A DNA stretch of 53,260 nt from Brevibacillus formosus (GCF_003013405.1 NZ_PXZL01000035.1:1-53260); one strand, 5' to 3'; counted from the first letter of the stretch, positions 43,315 to 51,825 are shown. Notes: a model not told the origin generated them from the sequence alone. Translations and numbers: made by a program.

Positions 43315-44810
43315 TGCCTAATCTTGTAACCCATCGTTGCCGTTACAGCTTGCTTCCAACCTGCGTACAGCTCTTGGCGCACTTCCTCCGCCATATCCGG
43401 TGAGAAGGAGCGCTCCACCACTTTGTTATTCACGATATCTTCCTTGCTGCCCCAATACCCGACGGCAAGCCCTGCCAGGTAAGCTGCTCCTAGCGCGGTC
43501 GTTTCATTGACACGCGGACGCTCTACCTCTGAATTCAGGATGTCGGACTGGAACTGCATCAAAAAGTTGTTCGCCACGGCTCCACCGTCTACCGCCAGCT
43601 TTTGCAGCCGGATGCCGGAATCAGCCTCCATCGCTTCAAGCACATCCCTTGTCTGATAAGCCAGAGACTCCAGCGCTGCCCGGATCAAATGATCTTCCGT
43701 CGTTCCACGGGTCAAACCGAAAATCGCGCCTCTAGCTTCCATATCCCAATACGGCGCTCCCAAGCCAACAAAAGCCGGAACCATATAGACACCATCTGTA
43801 CTGTCAACAGCGAGTGCGTGCTTTTCCGAATCCGATGATTTTTCGATCACCTTGAGTCCGTCACGCAGCCATTGAATCGCCGCACCAGCTACGAAAATAC
43901 TGCCTTCCAGGGCATACTCTACCTTGCCATCCACGCCCCAGGCAATGGTCGTCAGCAACCCGTTTTTGGATGCAACTGCCTTTTCTCCGGTATTCATCAA
44001 CATGAAGCAGCCTGTTCCGTAGGTGTTTTTGGCCTGCCCTTCCGCAAAGCACGCCTGCCCAAACAGCGCAGCCTGCTGGTCTCCGGCAATCCCGGCAATC
44101 GGAATCTGGAATTCGAAGAGCTTCTCGTCTGTGTAGCCATACAATTCGCTGGAAGGACGGACAGCTGGCAGCATGCTTTTCGGAATTTGCAGCATGTTCA
44201 ACAGCTCATCGTCCCACTCCAAGGAATGAATATTAAACATCAACGTACGCGAAGCATTGGAATAGTCGGTCACATGCACAAGACCATTGGTCAGCTTCCA
44301 GATCAGCCACGTATCAATGGTTCCAAACAAGAGGTCGCCTTTCTCTGCTCTTTCCCGTGCTCCCTCCACATGATCGAGCAACCATTTTACCTTTGTGCCG
44401 GAAAAGTAGGCGTCAATCAACAGCCCTGTCTTTTCACGAACGGTTTGCTCATGGCCTTGCTCTTTCAACTGGTTGCAAATATCGATGGACTGTCTGCTTT
44501 GCCATACAATCGCATTGTGGATGGGCTTACCCGTATGCTTATCCCATACCACGGTTGTTTCCCGCTGATTGGTAATCCCGATTCCTGCGATTTCTTCCGG
44601 TTTCACATGATTCTCCAGTAAAACCGCTTTCAAAACTTCCAGCTGTGATTCCCAGATTTCCTCGGCATTGTGCTCCACCCAACCCGGCTTCGGATAGATT
44701 TGCGTGAATTCCTTCTGGGCAACGCCGATAATGGCACCTGATTTATCGAATAAAATAGCGCGAGAGCTCGTGGTTCCCTGATCGAGGGAAAGCATATATT
44801 TATTTTCCAT
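43311..44810 (-). CDS. glpK: Glycerol kinase
   Basis: This 499-residue FGGY kinase phosphorylates glycerol with ATP. Landmarks are the N-terminal LDQGTTSSRAILFD, the FGGY-family GIAGDQQAALFGQ, and the ATP-binding DGGAVANNFLMQFQSDI. A His in TDYSNASRTLMFNIHS corresponds to the PTS-phosphorylated loop region (HxSNASRTxLFNI in many species). GGAGG precedes the ATG. It follows glpF by 53 bases and is expected to share its promoter and leader. Confidence 0.96.
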   Translation of the reverse strand: MENKYMLSLDQGTTSSRAILFDKSGAIIGVAQKEFTQIYPKPGWVEHNAEEIWESQLEVLKAVLLENHVKPEEIAGIGITNQRETTVVWDKHTGKPIHNAIVWQSRQSIDICNQLKEQGHEQTVREKTGLLIDAYFSGTKVKWLLDHVEGARERAEKGDLLFGTIDTWLIWKLTNGLVHVTDYSNASRTLMFNIHSLEWDDELLNMLQIPKSMLPAVRPSSELYGYTDEKLFEFQIPIAGIAGDQQAALFGQACFAEGQAKNTYGTGCFMLMNTGEKAVASKNGLLTTIAWGVDGKVEYALEGSIFVAGAAIQWLRDGLKVIEKSSDSEKHALAVDSTDGVYMVPAFVGLGAPYWDMEARGAIFGLTRGTTEDHLIRAALESLAYQTRDVLEAMEADSGIRLQKLAVDGGAVANNFLMQFQSDILNSEVERPRVNETTALGAAYLAGLAVGYWGSKEDIVNNKVVERSFSPDMAEEVRQELYAGWKQAVTATMGYKIRH

Positions 44811-44863
44811 GATAATGTTCCTCCTTCAGTCATATGGAGTCGCCTTCATTCTTTCCTGTATGT

Positions 44864-45694
44864 CTAGGAACGCGCACTTTCGGATGCGAGTCGCTCCTTG
44901 CTGCCGATTGATTTTTTCGTTGTCATGCCGACCACGATGGCAATCACCATGAAAGCCGCTAATGCTATTACACCTGTCAGCGAATGGTCTGTAAACGTCC
45001 ATTTGTAAAAAAATGCTCCACTTACAGCTCCAATGATAGGTCCAACAACAGGAATCCATGCGTAGCGCCAGTTGGACTTTCCTTTGCCGTGGATGGGCAA
45101 GAGGGCATGGGCGAGGCGAGGTCCGAGGTCACGGGCTGGATTGATCGCATAACCAGTAGTACCACCAAGAGACAAACCAATGGCTACGATCAGGAAGCCG
45201 ACGATAAACGGATTGAGTCCTTCTGCAAATTTATTCGCTCCGATCGCCAGTAGACCGAGCACCAAGAAAAACGTACCTAAAATTTCGCTGAAGAGATTTG
45301 CGATTGTATGGGGAATAGCGGGTCCTGTTGCAAATACCCCCAATTTGGCTCCGGCATCATCCGTCTCACGCCAATGCGGGTAATAAAAGATCCAGACAAA
45401 CGTCGCGCCCATAAATGCCCCAATCAGTTGAGCCGCTATATAGCCCGGCACATGCTCCCACGGAAATTGACCGATGCTGGCCAGTGCAATCGTAAGTGCC
45501 GGATTCAAATGCGCTCCGCTAATGCTTCCTACCGCATACGCTCCGCACGCAACTCCCAGCCCCCAGCCCAGCGTAATCACAATCCAACCGCCGTTTTGGG
45601 AATACGCCTTTTTCAAGTTCTGTCCGGCGCAAACACCTGCCCCCAAAATGATCAAGATCATTGTCCCGATCAGTTCCCCTACATAAATAGACAT
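44864..45694 (-). CDS. glpF: Glycerol uptake facilitator
   Basis: This 276-residue aquaglyceroporin has six membrane helices and two half-helices with NPA motifs, GAHLNPALTIA and YAINPARDLGPR. The Asp after the second motif is the mark of glycerol facilitators over water channels. A frame opens at 45760, but GGGGGAGG lies before the ATG at 45694. It is the first gene of the glpF-glpK operon, downstream of a GlpP leader and a possible cre site. Confidence 0.95.
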   Translation of the reverse strand: MSIYVGELIGTMILIILGAGVCAGQNLKKAYSQNGGWIVITLGWGLGVACGAYAVGSISGAHLNPALTIALASIGQFPWEHVPGYIAAQLIGAFMGATFVWIFYYPHWRETDDAGAKLGVFATGPAIPHTIANLFSEILGTFFLVLGLLAIGANKFAEGLNPFIVGFLIVAIGLSLGGTTGYAINPARDLGPRLAHALLPIHGKGKSNWRYAWIPVVGPIIGAVSGAFFYKWTFTDHSLTGVIALAAFMVIAIVVGMTTKKSIGSKERLASESARS

Positions 45695-45737
45695 GCCCCA
45701 TCCTCCCCCTTTTTGGAAAAATTGTAAAATCACTTCC

Positions 45738-45752
45738 GTAAAGCGCTTACAA
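45738..45752. promoter_or_regulatory. Possible CcpA cre site in the glpF leader
   Basis: GTAAAGCGCTTACAA (TTGTAAGCGCTTTAC on the minus strand) matches the core of catabolite-responsive elements with one deviation. It lies between the leader terminator and the glpF start, where CcpA could block elongation. Confidence 0.5.
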
Positions 45753-45787
45753 TTTGCCAACTCCTTTGTGGTTTGTCTAGAGAGAAA

Positions 45788-45880
45788 ATAAAAAAGCTAA
45801 TACTCGCAACCTGAGAGCGAATGCCCTCATTTTGCAAATATTAGCTGATCTCCCAATCTCCACAGCACTATTAACTTAAG
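45788..45880 (-). promoter_or_regulatory. GlpP antitermination leader of glpF-glpK
   Basis: On the minus strand TAAGTTAAT (45879-45871 region) is followed by AGTGCTGTGGAGA, matching the glpD leader. The leader then forms a terminator in which AGCTAATA (45846-45839) pairs with TATTAGCT (45802-45795), followed by TTTTTTATTTT. Confidence 0.78.
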
Positions 45881-45886
45881 ACCTAC

Positions 45887-45914
45887 TATATAGCCACTGC
45901 TCAAAATTTGTCAA
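45887..45914 (-). promoter_or_regulatory. Promoter of glpF-glpK
   Basis: TTGACA (45914-45909), a 16-base spacer and TATATA (45892-45887) on the minus strand. It overlaps the last codon of the upstream YvaD-like gene. Confidence 0.72.
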
Positions 45915-46333
45915 GAATTCCTTTCCTTCACTTTTGCCAGTTCTCGCATCAAGCCAGGCAAAAAGAATAACGGATAAATCAGCAGGTACAGGTTCGGAAT
46001 CCACCAAGACCAATCAAAATCTGCCTTGAACGCCCAAAAAGCGATTGCCTGCAAACCCGAACAGGACGTCAAAATGAGCGATAGCATGGCGAGCGGTTTC
46101 CAGATGTGCCGTCCTCTGCGATAGGCGTACAGACTGGCAAAGCCCGTGATGGAAATGAAGATATCCAATGGAAAAAAGGACAGGTTCCATGCGAGCAAAT
46201 TGGGGTCGTAGTAATCCTGATACAAGTATTCCACAGGGAGAAGCTCCAAAAATGTAATAAACCAGTATGCGACAAAAGCCACATCGGTGACCCAGAAGAA
46301 AACTAGCATAGCTCTCACATTTTTCTCACTCAT
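45911..46333 (-). CDS. yvaD: DUF5360 (YvaD-like) membrane protein
   Basis: This 140-residue protein has four predicted helices and many aromatic residues (FFWVTDVAFVAYWFITFLEL, SFFPLDIFISITGFASLY). The gene order TetR, SMR transporter, four-helix protein is the same as yvaF-yvaE-yvaD in Bacillus subtilis, which supports the assignment. Its start overlaps the stop of the SMR gene. The role is unknown; co-transcription with an efflux protein suggests a shared inducer. Confidence 0.7.
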   Translation of the reverse strand: MSEKNVRAMLVFFWVTDVAFVAYWFITFLELLPVEYLYQDYYDPNLLAWNLSFFPLDIFISITGFASLYAYRRGRHIWKPLAMLSLILTSCSGLQAIAFWAFKADFDWSWWIPNLYLLIYPLFFLPGLMRELAKVKERNS

Positions 46334-46692
46334 TTCGCCTCAGCTACTCCTGTATCTTTAGAAGATTGCACGTGAGAGGAGTCTCCCAGATTCAACAGCA
46401 CACAGCCCACGATGATCAGTCCGACAGCAATTACTTTTTTGACAGTGAAGGCATCCTTGAAGACCACCACACCAATGACCGCGATGATCGCCGTGCCGAG
46501 ACCAGACCAAATAGCATAGGCAGTCCCGACCTCCATTTCCTTGAGCGCCAGGCTCAGCGACGAGAAGCACAAAATATAAAAGATAAACATCATCACACTG
46601 GGGACAGGCTTGCTCAGCCCGTCAGACAGCTTCATCGATGTTGTTCCAGCCACCTCTAGCAAAATGGCCATTAATAGATAGACCCAACTCAT
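46330..46692 (-). CDS. yvaE: Small multidrug resistance transporter, YvaE-like
   Basis: This 120-residue SMR protein has four helices. The essential membrane Glu is at position 13 in AILLEVAGTTSMKLS, and GTAYAIWSGLGT and KDAFTVKKVIAVGLIIVGCVLLNL follow. It exports cationic or guanidinium-like compounds in exchange for protons as a dimer. No second SMR gene is adjacent, so it should work alone. It lies between the TetR gene and the YvaD-like gene in one operon. Confidence 0.9.
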   Translation of the reverse strand: MSWVYLLMAILLEVAGTTSMKLSDGLSKPVPSVMMFIFYILCFSSLSLALKEMEVGTAYAIWSGLGTAIIAVIGVVVFKDAFTVKKVIAVGLIIVGCVLLNLGDSSHVQSSKDTGVAEAK

Positions 46693-46706
46693 TATGTTCC
46701 TCCTAC

Positions 46707-47276
46707 TTACTTGTTTGAAGACGATGAATCAACGATGCCGCCTAGTAAAATATCGATGACCGCATCCAGCGCATCGCCAATCGTCACATGATGCTGGTTC
46801 GCCAACTGCTGATCAATTAGCTGGTTGAGCGTCCCGGTATACATCTGAATCAAGATCGGAAGCTGGATACGACGAAACACGCCCTCCTCTACCCCTTGCT
46901 CCAGAATGATCCGAACATGCTCCCACTCCTGTTGATTGAACTCGTCGATCAGCTTCCATTGCTCGGGATAGTAGCGCTTCAGCTCGTACCACACGCGCAG
47001 GTCCGTTCGTGAGAAGTTGTTCGGGACGAGTGCGAGGAGCTGTCGCATCTTCTCTACCAAATCGATGTCAGGATCATGCAAAATCTGATCTTCCGCTTTA
47101 CGCAAATCCTCGATGTTTTCTTCAATGACTTTGGTGATCAAGGCCTCTTTCGATGGAAAGCTCGCATACAACGTCTTGGTGCTAACACCTGCGCGCCGAG
47201 CTAAATCAGACATGGTAAAACGAACGCCCTTGGTCTCAATCTCATGATAAGCGCATTGTAGGATTCGCTCCTGCAT
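46707..47276 (-). CDS. yvaF: TetR-family regulator, YvaF-like
   Basis: This ~189-residue regulator has the helix-turn-helix FTMSDLARRAGVSTKTLYAS at about residues 20-39, followed by FPSKEALITKVIEE. The frame extends to 47330, but GGGGG is positioned for the ATG at 47276. It heads an operon with the SMR and DUF5360 genes, and an inverted repeat upstream is a probable operator. It most likely represses this efflux operon. Confidence 0.88.
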   Translation of the reverse strand: MQERILQCAYHEIETKGVRFTMSDLARRAGVSTKTLYASFPSKEALITKVIEENIEDLRKAEDQILHDPDIDLVEKMRQLLALVPNNFSRTDLRVWYELKRYYPEQWKLIDEFNQQEWEHVRIILEQGVEEGVFRRIQLPILIQMYTGTLNQLIDQQLANQHHVTIGDALDAVIDILLGGIVDSSSSNK

Positions 47277-47300
47277 GTTCTTGCCCCCTCTAGAAAACAT

Positions 47301-47328
47301 GGAAAATATTTTGTTTTTCATATTTTCC
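47301..47328. promoter_or_regulatory. Inverted-repeat operator upstream of the YvaF-like gene
   Basis: GGAAAATAT (47301-47309) and ATATTTTCC (47320-47328) are perfect 9-bp arms with a 10-base spacer, about 25 bases before the start codon. This is a likely autoregulatory site. Confidence 0.6.
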
Positions 47329-47366
47329 AAAACGTACTCTTATCATAAAGGCGTACTCGTGGCTTG

Positions 47367-48782
47367 TCAACAATCGCCAAACCACGCTTGGCTCAGTGCC
47401 TCGATACCGGAATCGATTTTTTTCAATGGGATGCCCGCGAAGCCGAGGAAAAACTCTTTTGGCAGGGGATTGGGTGGCACCAGCCAAGTAAACGATGCGG
47501 ACGAGGCTCTCACACCTGCCTGAATCGCCAGCTTTTTCAACTCCTCCTCGCTTCGCTCACTGTTCACCCGAAGCAATATATGAAAACCCGCATCGGCTCC
47601 GATAACAGTCGCCCTTTCGCCAAAATGCTTGTGCACAGCCAGCAGCAGCGCGTCGTGCTTTTTGCGGTACAGCTTGCGCATTTTGCGGACATGCTTTTCG
47701 AAGTATCCTTTTTCCATAAAGGCTTCCATCGTCCGCTGATGCAGTCGGGATGAGGATGGTTCCAGCAGTGTCTCGCGAAGCAGGCTGTAGTACATATTCA
47801 GCAGAGATTCTGGCAAAACCATGTACCAAATGCCTAGTGCAGGTGCCAATACCTGCGCAAAGCTCCCCATATAAATGACATTCGCATGCGGGAGCAAGCC
47901 TTGCATAGATGGAATCGGTCTGCCATGGTAACGAAACTCTCCGTCGTAATCGTCTTCGATGATGTACCCTCCCACACTTTTGGCCCATTCAAGTAATTGC
48001 AGTCGTTTGGATATAGGCATGATCATCCCACGTGGGTATTGATGAGCCGAAGAAACGGCAGCCAACCGAACCTCTGACTCGTATAGCTCACTGACGCTAA
48101 TTCCATCCTCTTCCAGTGAGATCGGCACCACGTCATAGCCGTGCTGGCGAAACGTATTGGCAAATAGCAAATACCCCGGATTTTCTACGCCGATGCGTTG
48201 GAACTGCGGCTTTACCATCAAACAGATCAGGGACAGCAAGCCAAACTGGTCCGCCCCAATCACCACTTGATTCGGTGAACAAGCGACGCCCCTGTACCTG
48301 CGCAAGTAATCAGCGATTTGGCTCCTGAGTCCAGCCTCTCCTTGTGGATCGCCATAAAAAAGATTCTCCTGCTCCTCTATGTGAAGTGTCTCATTGTACA
48401 AACGCCGCCAAATCATGGTTGGAAATAACGAAAAATCATTACGGGAGAGATGAAAGTCATAGACGTATTCCCGCTCGTCACGCAGCATAGGCCGCTGGAT
48501 GGTTTGTATGCTCGCACCCGGCTTCACCTCTGGATCAGGCAATTTCTCCACATAGTATCCACTGCGCGGTTTGCTCTGGATAAAACCTTCTGCAAGCAGC
48601 TGCTGATACGCCATTTCCACAGGTGTTGTGCTTAAGCCCAGCAGGTCAGCCAGCTTGCGAACGGACGGCAGCTTGCTATTCACCGCCAAGCGTCCTGCGA
48701 CGATCTCCTTTTTCAAATAAGCATAAAGCTGTACGTATTGCGGCTCGTTGTCGTTTTCCTGCCAGTTTAGGGTCAAGAGCAT
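47367..48782 (-). CDS. MocR-family regulator lacking the PLP lysine
   Basis: This ~471-residue GntR/MocR protein has a winged helix (LPSVRKLADLLGLSTTPVEM) and an aminotransferase-like domain with SSAHQYPRG, EDDYDGEFRY and IYMGSFAQVLAPALGIWY. In MocR proteins the last motif reads SFSKxLxPxLRxGY; here the Schiff-base Lys is Gln (Q310) and the following Arg is missing, so PLP cannot be bound covalently. Both an ATG at 48800 and one at 48782 are possible; the latter has GAGAGGG at better distance. It is divergent from a GNAT gene. Confidence 0.85.
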   Translation of the reverse strand: MLLTLNWQENDNEPQYVQLYAYLKKEIVAGRLAVNSKLPSVRKLADLLGLSTTPVEMAYQQLLAEGFIQSKPRSGYYVEKLPDPEVKPGASIQTIQRPMLRDEREYVYDFHLSRNDFSLFPTMIWRRLYNETLHIEEQENLFYGDPQGEAGLRSQIADYLRRYRGVACSPNQVVIGADQFGLLSLICLMVKPQFQRIGVENPGYLLFANTFRQHGYDVVPISLEEDGISVSELYESEVRLAAVSSAHQYPRGMIMPISKRLQLLEWAKSVGGYIIEDDYDGEFRYHGRPIPSMQGLLPHANVIYMGSFAQVLAPALGIWYMVLPESLLNMYYSLLRETLLEPSSSRLHQRTMEAFMEKGYFEKHVRKMRKLYRKKHDALLLAVHKHFGERATVIGADAGFHILLRVNSERSEEELKKLAIQAGVRASSASFTWLVPPNPLPKEFFLGFAGIPLKKIDSGIEALSQAWFGDC

Positions 48783-48899
48783 CTCGATTTCCCTCTCCAT
48801 CTGTCCTTTTCATTTTTACAAAACTGCACATTTTCAAGTATACACTTGCTCGTTATCCTAAAAAGAAAGAAGTTTTGCACGAACAGGAGGACAACGACT

Positions 48900-49478
48900 A
48901 TGTCTGTGACACAACAAGAGAACACAAATGCAGCGGTTCGCTTTTTGGAAGGAGAACGTGTCTTTTTGCGACCGATTGGCACAGAAGATACCGAATTATA
49001 CTTCCGCTCCTTGTTCAACAAGGAAACGCGTATGTTGACTGGTACCCAAAAGCATTTCACGCGTGAGCAAATCCACCAGTACATCGCGAACAAAGGCCAG
49101 GACGCTTCCAGTGTCCTCTTATTGATCTGCCTGTGCGAAAATGATCAGGTGATTGGCGACGTTCAAATTGGCGATATCGATTCGAAAAATCGCAGTGCCT
49201 TCATTCGAATTTCTATTGATCAAAATGCCTATCAAGGCAAAGGCTACGGAAGCGAAGCCCTTCTGCTGATGCTCGATTATGGGTTTGGCATCCTCAATCT
49301 GCATCGCATCGAGTTAAACGTATTCGCCTTTAACGAACGCGCCATCCACACGTATGAAAAGCTCGGCTTCCAGCGGGAAGGTGTCCAGCGACAAGCGCTT
49401 TATTACAACCACGCCTATCACGACTCCATTCTCATGTCCATGCTGGCAGATGAGTATCGAGCGAAGTATTTGAAATAG
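48900..49478 (+). CDS. GNAT-family N-acetyltransferase
   Basis: This ~192-residue acetyltransferase of the RimJ/RimL/SpeG type has LEGERVFLRPIGTEDTEL at the start and the acetyl-CoA loop QNAYQGKGYGSEAL near residues 113-126. NLHRIELNVFAFNERAIHTYEKLGFQREG is split over motif B. AGGAGG lies before the ATG at 48900; the frame opening at 48846 lacks a ribosome site. It is divergent from the MocR gene, has its own terminator, and may acetylate an amine, peptide or antibiotic. Confidence 0.9.
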   Translation: MSVTQQENTNAAVRFLEGERVFLRPIGTEDTELYFRSLFNKETRMLTGTQKHFTREQIHQYIANKGQDASSVLLLICLCENDQVIGDVQIGDIDSKNRSAFIRISIDQNAYQGKGYGSEALLLMLDYGFGILNLHRIELNVFAFNERAIHTYEKLGFQREGVQRQALYYNHAYHDSILMSMLADEYRAKYLK

Positions 49479-49485
49479 CAAATGG

Positions 49486-49530
49486 AAAACGCACCGGGGG
49501 GTACGGATAATCCACCCAAGGTGCGTTTTT
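49486..49530 (+). terminator. Terminator of the GNAT gene
   Basis: AAAACGCACC (49486-49495) pairs with GGTGCGTTTT (49520-49529), ending in TTTTT. Confidence 0.85.
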
Positions 49531-49659
49531 ACATTTTGGCTTAGACTCCACAGAAAAGAATTCACTCTAGGTAAATACGATCTAGAAGGAGTATAATTGT
49601 GTAAATGATAGGAAAATCCATCCATTTCCCAGTAATCACTTCAAGAAAGAGAGATTGAT

Positions 49660-50937
49660 ATGAAAAGAAAACTCCTGATCACCCTAAGCTTGTTCATCGT
49701 GCTGAGTGTATTGACGGGTTTCCAATCTGCATCAGCCAACACCTTGCAACAGTCATTACAATCTAACCTTGTCCCTGCTTCAAAAATGGAGCTTCCTGCA
49801 AAAACCATCATCGGGTTTGGAGAAGCTACGCATGGCAACAAGCAATTCACTACGCTGAAGTTAGATATTTTTAAACATCTGGTCGAAAAACAAGGTTATC
49901 GCGTATTTGCCATCGAAGGAGATTTTGGCGGTGGACAAAAGGTCAATGAATACATTTTAGGCGGCAGTGGAACTGCGCAGGATGCCGCAAAAGCCATCGG
50001 GTTTACGATTTACCATACAGAAGAAATGGCGGCGCTTCTCTCTTGGATGCGCTCCTTTAATGAGCAACGAGATGCCAAAGATCAAATTCATTTTTATGGC
50101 TTTGACATGCAACGCTATGACCATAACAAAAACGGGCTATTCTCCTATTTGAAAAAAGTTGATCCGGCACGCGCATCCAAGTATGAGAAGCTGCTTACGA
50201 ATCTGAATGATCAGACGGTGTATGACCAAAAGATCGCCCTCGTACAGGAAGCGCTCACCCACATAAAAAGCTTGATGGAACAGATGAAACAAAACCAATC
50301 CGTCTACATCGCGAAAAGCTCTGAGAAAGAATATGAGCTGGCTATCGCCTTCGCAGAATCAATCAAGCAAAATGCTACACTGCGCGGAACAAACACAAAC
50401 TATGGCAATACCCGTGATCGCTATATGGCGGACAAAGTGATGTGGATTTTATCGTTTGAAAAGAAACATTACGGCCGCAATAACCTGTTCATTACCGGAC
50501 ACAATGGACACATTGAAAAGACCTCCACTTCCGCAGGAATAACAACCTGCATGGGGGCACATCTCGCCAAAGCCTTGGGGGACCAATATTACGCAATCGG
50601 AAGTGAATTCTATGAGAGCACCTTCCTTGCAAAAGACACCACTACCAATGAGCGCAAAGCGTTTACTGTAAAAAATAGTGGCAAAGATCGGCTAGCTGTT
50701 CTGTTTGCACAGACAAACATGCCAGATGGATTTCTTGATTTTTCCAAGGCAAAGCATCATCAGGATCTTTACACCTATCTGAATAAAGGGCAGTCTATCA
50801 GTGCAATTGGTGATGTTTTTAGTGGATGGTATGGAAAAATGGAGAAGATGTATACGTTGCAAATGGTTCCGGCAAAAGCTTTTGATGCAATCATCTTCGT
50901 GCGAACGGCTACTCCTTCAGTTATGATAACGGATTAA
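49660..50937 (+). CDS. Secreted erythromycin-esterase-family protein
   Basis: This 425-residue protein has a cleavable signal peptide (hydrophobic core 5-19, cleavage likely after SASA) and an Ere-type domain. GEATHG lies at 54-59 with the catalytic-type His58, followed by AIEGDFGGG, YGFDMQRYD, RDRYMADKVMWIL and ITGHNGHIEK. Known erythromycin esterases open macrolide rings in the cytoplasm; an exported member suggests degradation of a compound outside the cell or another hydrolase role. The ribosome site is weak (AGAGAG). TATAAT lies at about 49587. Confidence 0.85.
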   Translation: MKRKLLITLSLFIVLSVLTGFQSASANTLQQSLQSNLVPASKMELPAKTIIGFGEATHGNKQFTTLKLDIFKHLVEKQGYRVFAIEGDFGGGQKVNEYILGGSGTAQDAAKAIGFTIYHTEEMAALLSWMRSFNEQRDAKDQIHFYGFDMQRYDHNKNGLFSYLKKVDPARASKYEKLLTNLNDQTVYDQKIALVQEALTHIKSLMEQMKQNQSVYIAKSSEKEYELAIAFAESIKQNATLRGTNTNYGNTRDRYMADKVMWILSFEKKHYGRNNLFITGHNGHIEKTSTSAGITTCMGAHLAKALGDQYYAIGSEFYESTFLAKDTTTNERKAFTVKNSGKDRLAVLFAQTNMPDGFLDFSKAKHHQDLYTYLNKGQSISAIGDVFSGWYGKMEKMYTLQMVPAKAFDAIIFVRTATPSVMITD

Positions 50938-50966
50938 CGGGTGGACATTTGCCTGGTAAAAAAGTT

Positions 50967-50999
50967 ACGGCAGCCATTGAAACTGGCTGCCGTTTTTTG
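50967..50999. terminator. Bidirectional terminator
   Basis: ACGGCAGCCA (50967-50976) pairs perfectly with TGGCTGCCGT (50984-50993), flanked by A-rich sequence and TTTTTT. It separates the convergent esterase-like and SRPBCC genes. Confidence 0.9.
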
Positions 51000-51010
51000 A
51001 GGGTATGCGA

Positions 51011-51433
51011 TTATTGCTCCAATACCTTTTCAAGCTCGCCGCACCAATTGCTCCAGCCATACTTGGCTCCACCCAGTGCTTGAGCATTTGAGATTCCAGT
51101 TTGTTCGAGATGAAGGTTAACCTTTCCGTTTCCTAAATCCTGCAACGTCCAGGTGACGGTGTGCTTTTCTCCTCCACTGCACCACGTATAGGACAACCGG
51201 TTTGGTTCTTCTACGATAAGCACTTCCCCTTCAACAATTCCATCCCAATATTCGGTCGGCTGAGTGCGAAACTGAAAGTGGTGTCCGATGACGGGCTTAA
51301 AATCATTTTCCATCGCTTGTCCGGTATGGACGTTGACCATCCACTTGGTAAGCTTGTTTGCATCGGTTAAAGCGGACCAGAGCTTCTCCATCGATGTCTT
51401 GTACTGAAAATCCAAGGATAATGTTAAACTCAT
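51011..51433 (-). CDS. SRPBCC/AHSA1-like ligand-binding protein
   Basis: This 140-residue START-like protein has the family opening SLDFQYKTSMEKLWSALTDANKLTKWM and the strands RLSYTWCSGGEKHTVTWTL and GWSNWCGELEKVLE at the end, split over the domain. It would bind a hydrophobic ligand. The ATG overlaps the ArsR stop (ATGA), and GAGGAGG within the ArsR poly-Glu tail serves as ribosome site. ArsR-SRPBCC pairs are common stress or xenobiotic-sensing modules. Confidence 0.85.
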   Translation of the reverse strand: MSLTLSLDFQYKTSMEKLWSALTDANKLTKWMVNVHTGQAMENDFKPVIGHHFQFRTQPTEYWDGIVEGEVLIVEEPNRLSYTWCSGGEKHTVTWTLQDLGNGKVNLHLEQTGISNAQALGGAKYGWSNWCGELEKVLEQ

Positions 51434-51759
51434 TCTTCTTCCTCCTCTAAAAATTGGTTCAAGCGCAGCATATTCGTACTCCAGAACTTCGTGTAGAAAG
51501 CCAACCAATCTTGAATTTCTCTAAGTGGAGCGGCGTTTAGCCTAAATCGCGTTTCTCTGCCGACTTTTCGGTCAAGTACCAGTCCGGCCTCTTTAAGGAT
51601 TGTCAAATGCTTGGATACCGCTGTGCGCCCCATTTGAAACTGTGCCGTTAATTCATGAAGCGGCATCTCCTCTGCCTCTGCTAACAGGCGAATCAGTTGA
51701 CGCCTGGTTGGATCTGCAATCGCATCAAACACATCCCGTAACGGGTTGTTCTCGCTCAC
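51430..51759 (-). CDS. ArsR-family transcriptional regulator
   Basis: This 109-residue winged-helix repressor has DVFDAIADPTRRQLIRLL and the recognition helix QMGRTAVSKHLTILKEAG. It lacks the Cys or His sites of metal-sensing ArsR proteins, which fits the SdpR-like group paired with SRPBCC proteins. It lies between DoxX and the SRPBCC gene and is likely to regulate the doxX promoter with its double palindrome; that link is inference. Confidence 0.9.
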   Translation of the reverse strand: MSENNPLRDVFDAIADPTRRQLIRLLAEAEEMPLHELTAQFQMGRTAVSKHLTILKEAGLVLDRKVGRETRFRLNAAPLREIQDWLAFYTKFWSTNMLRLNQFLEEEEE

Positions 51760-51825
51760 AACACTCCCTCCAAAATCTGATTTTCTGTAGTGTGGTGGGG
51801 ATAGCCGTTAATTTCTGCAACCTCC

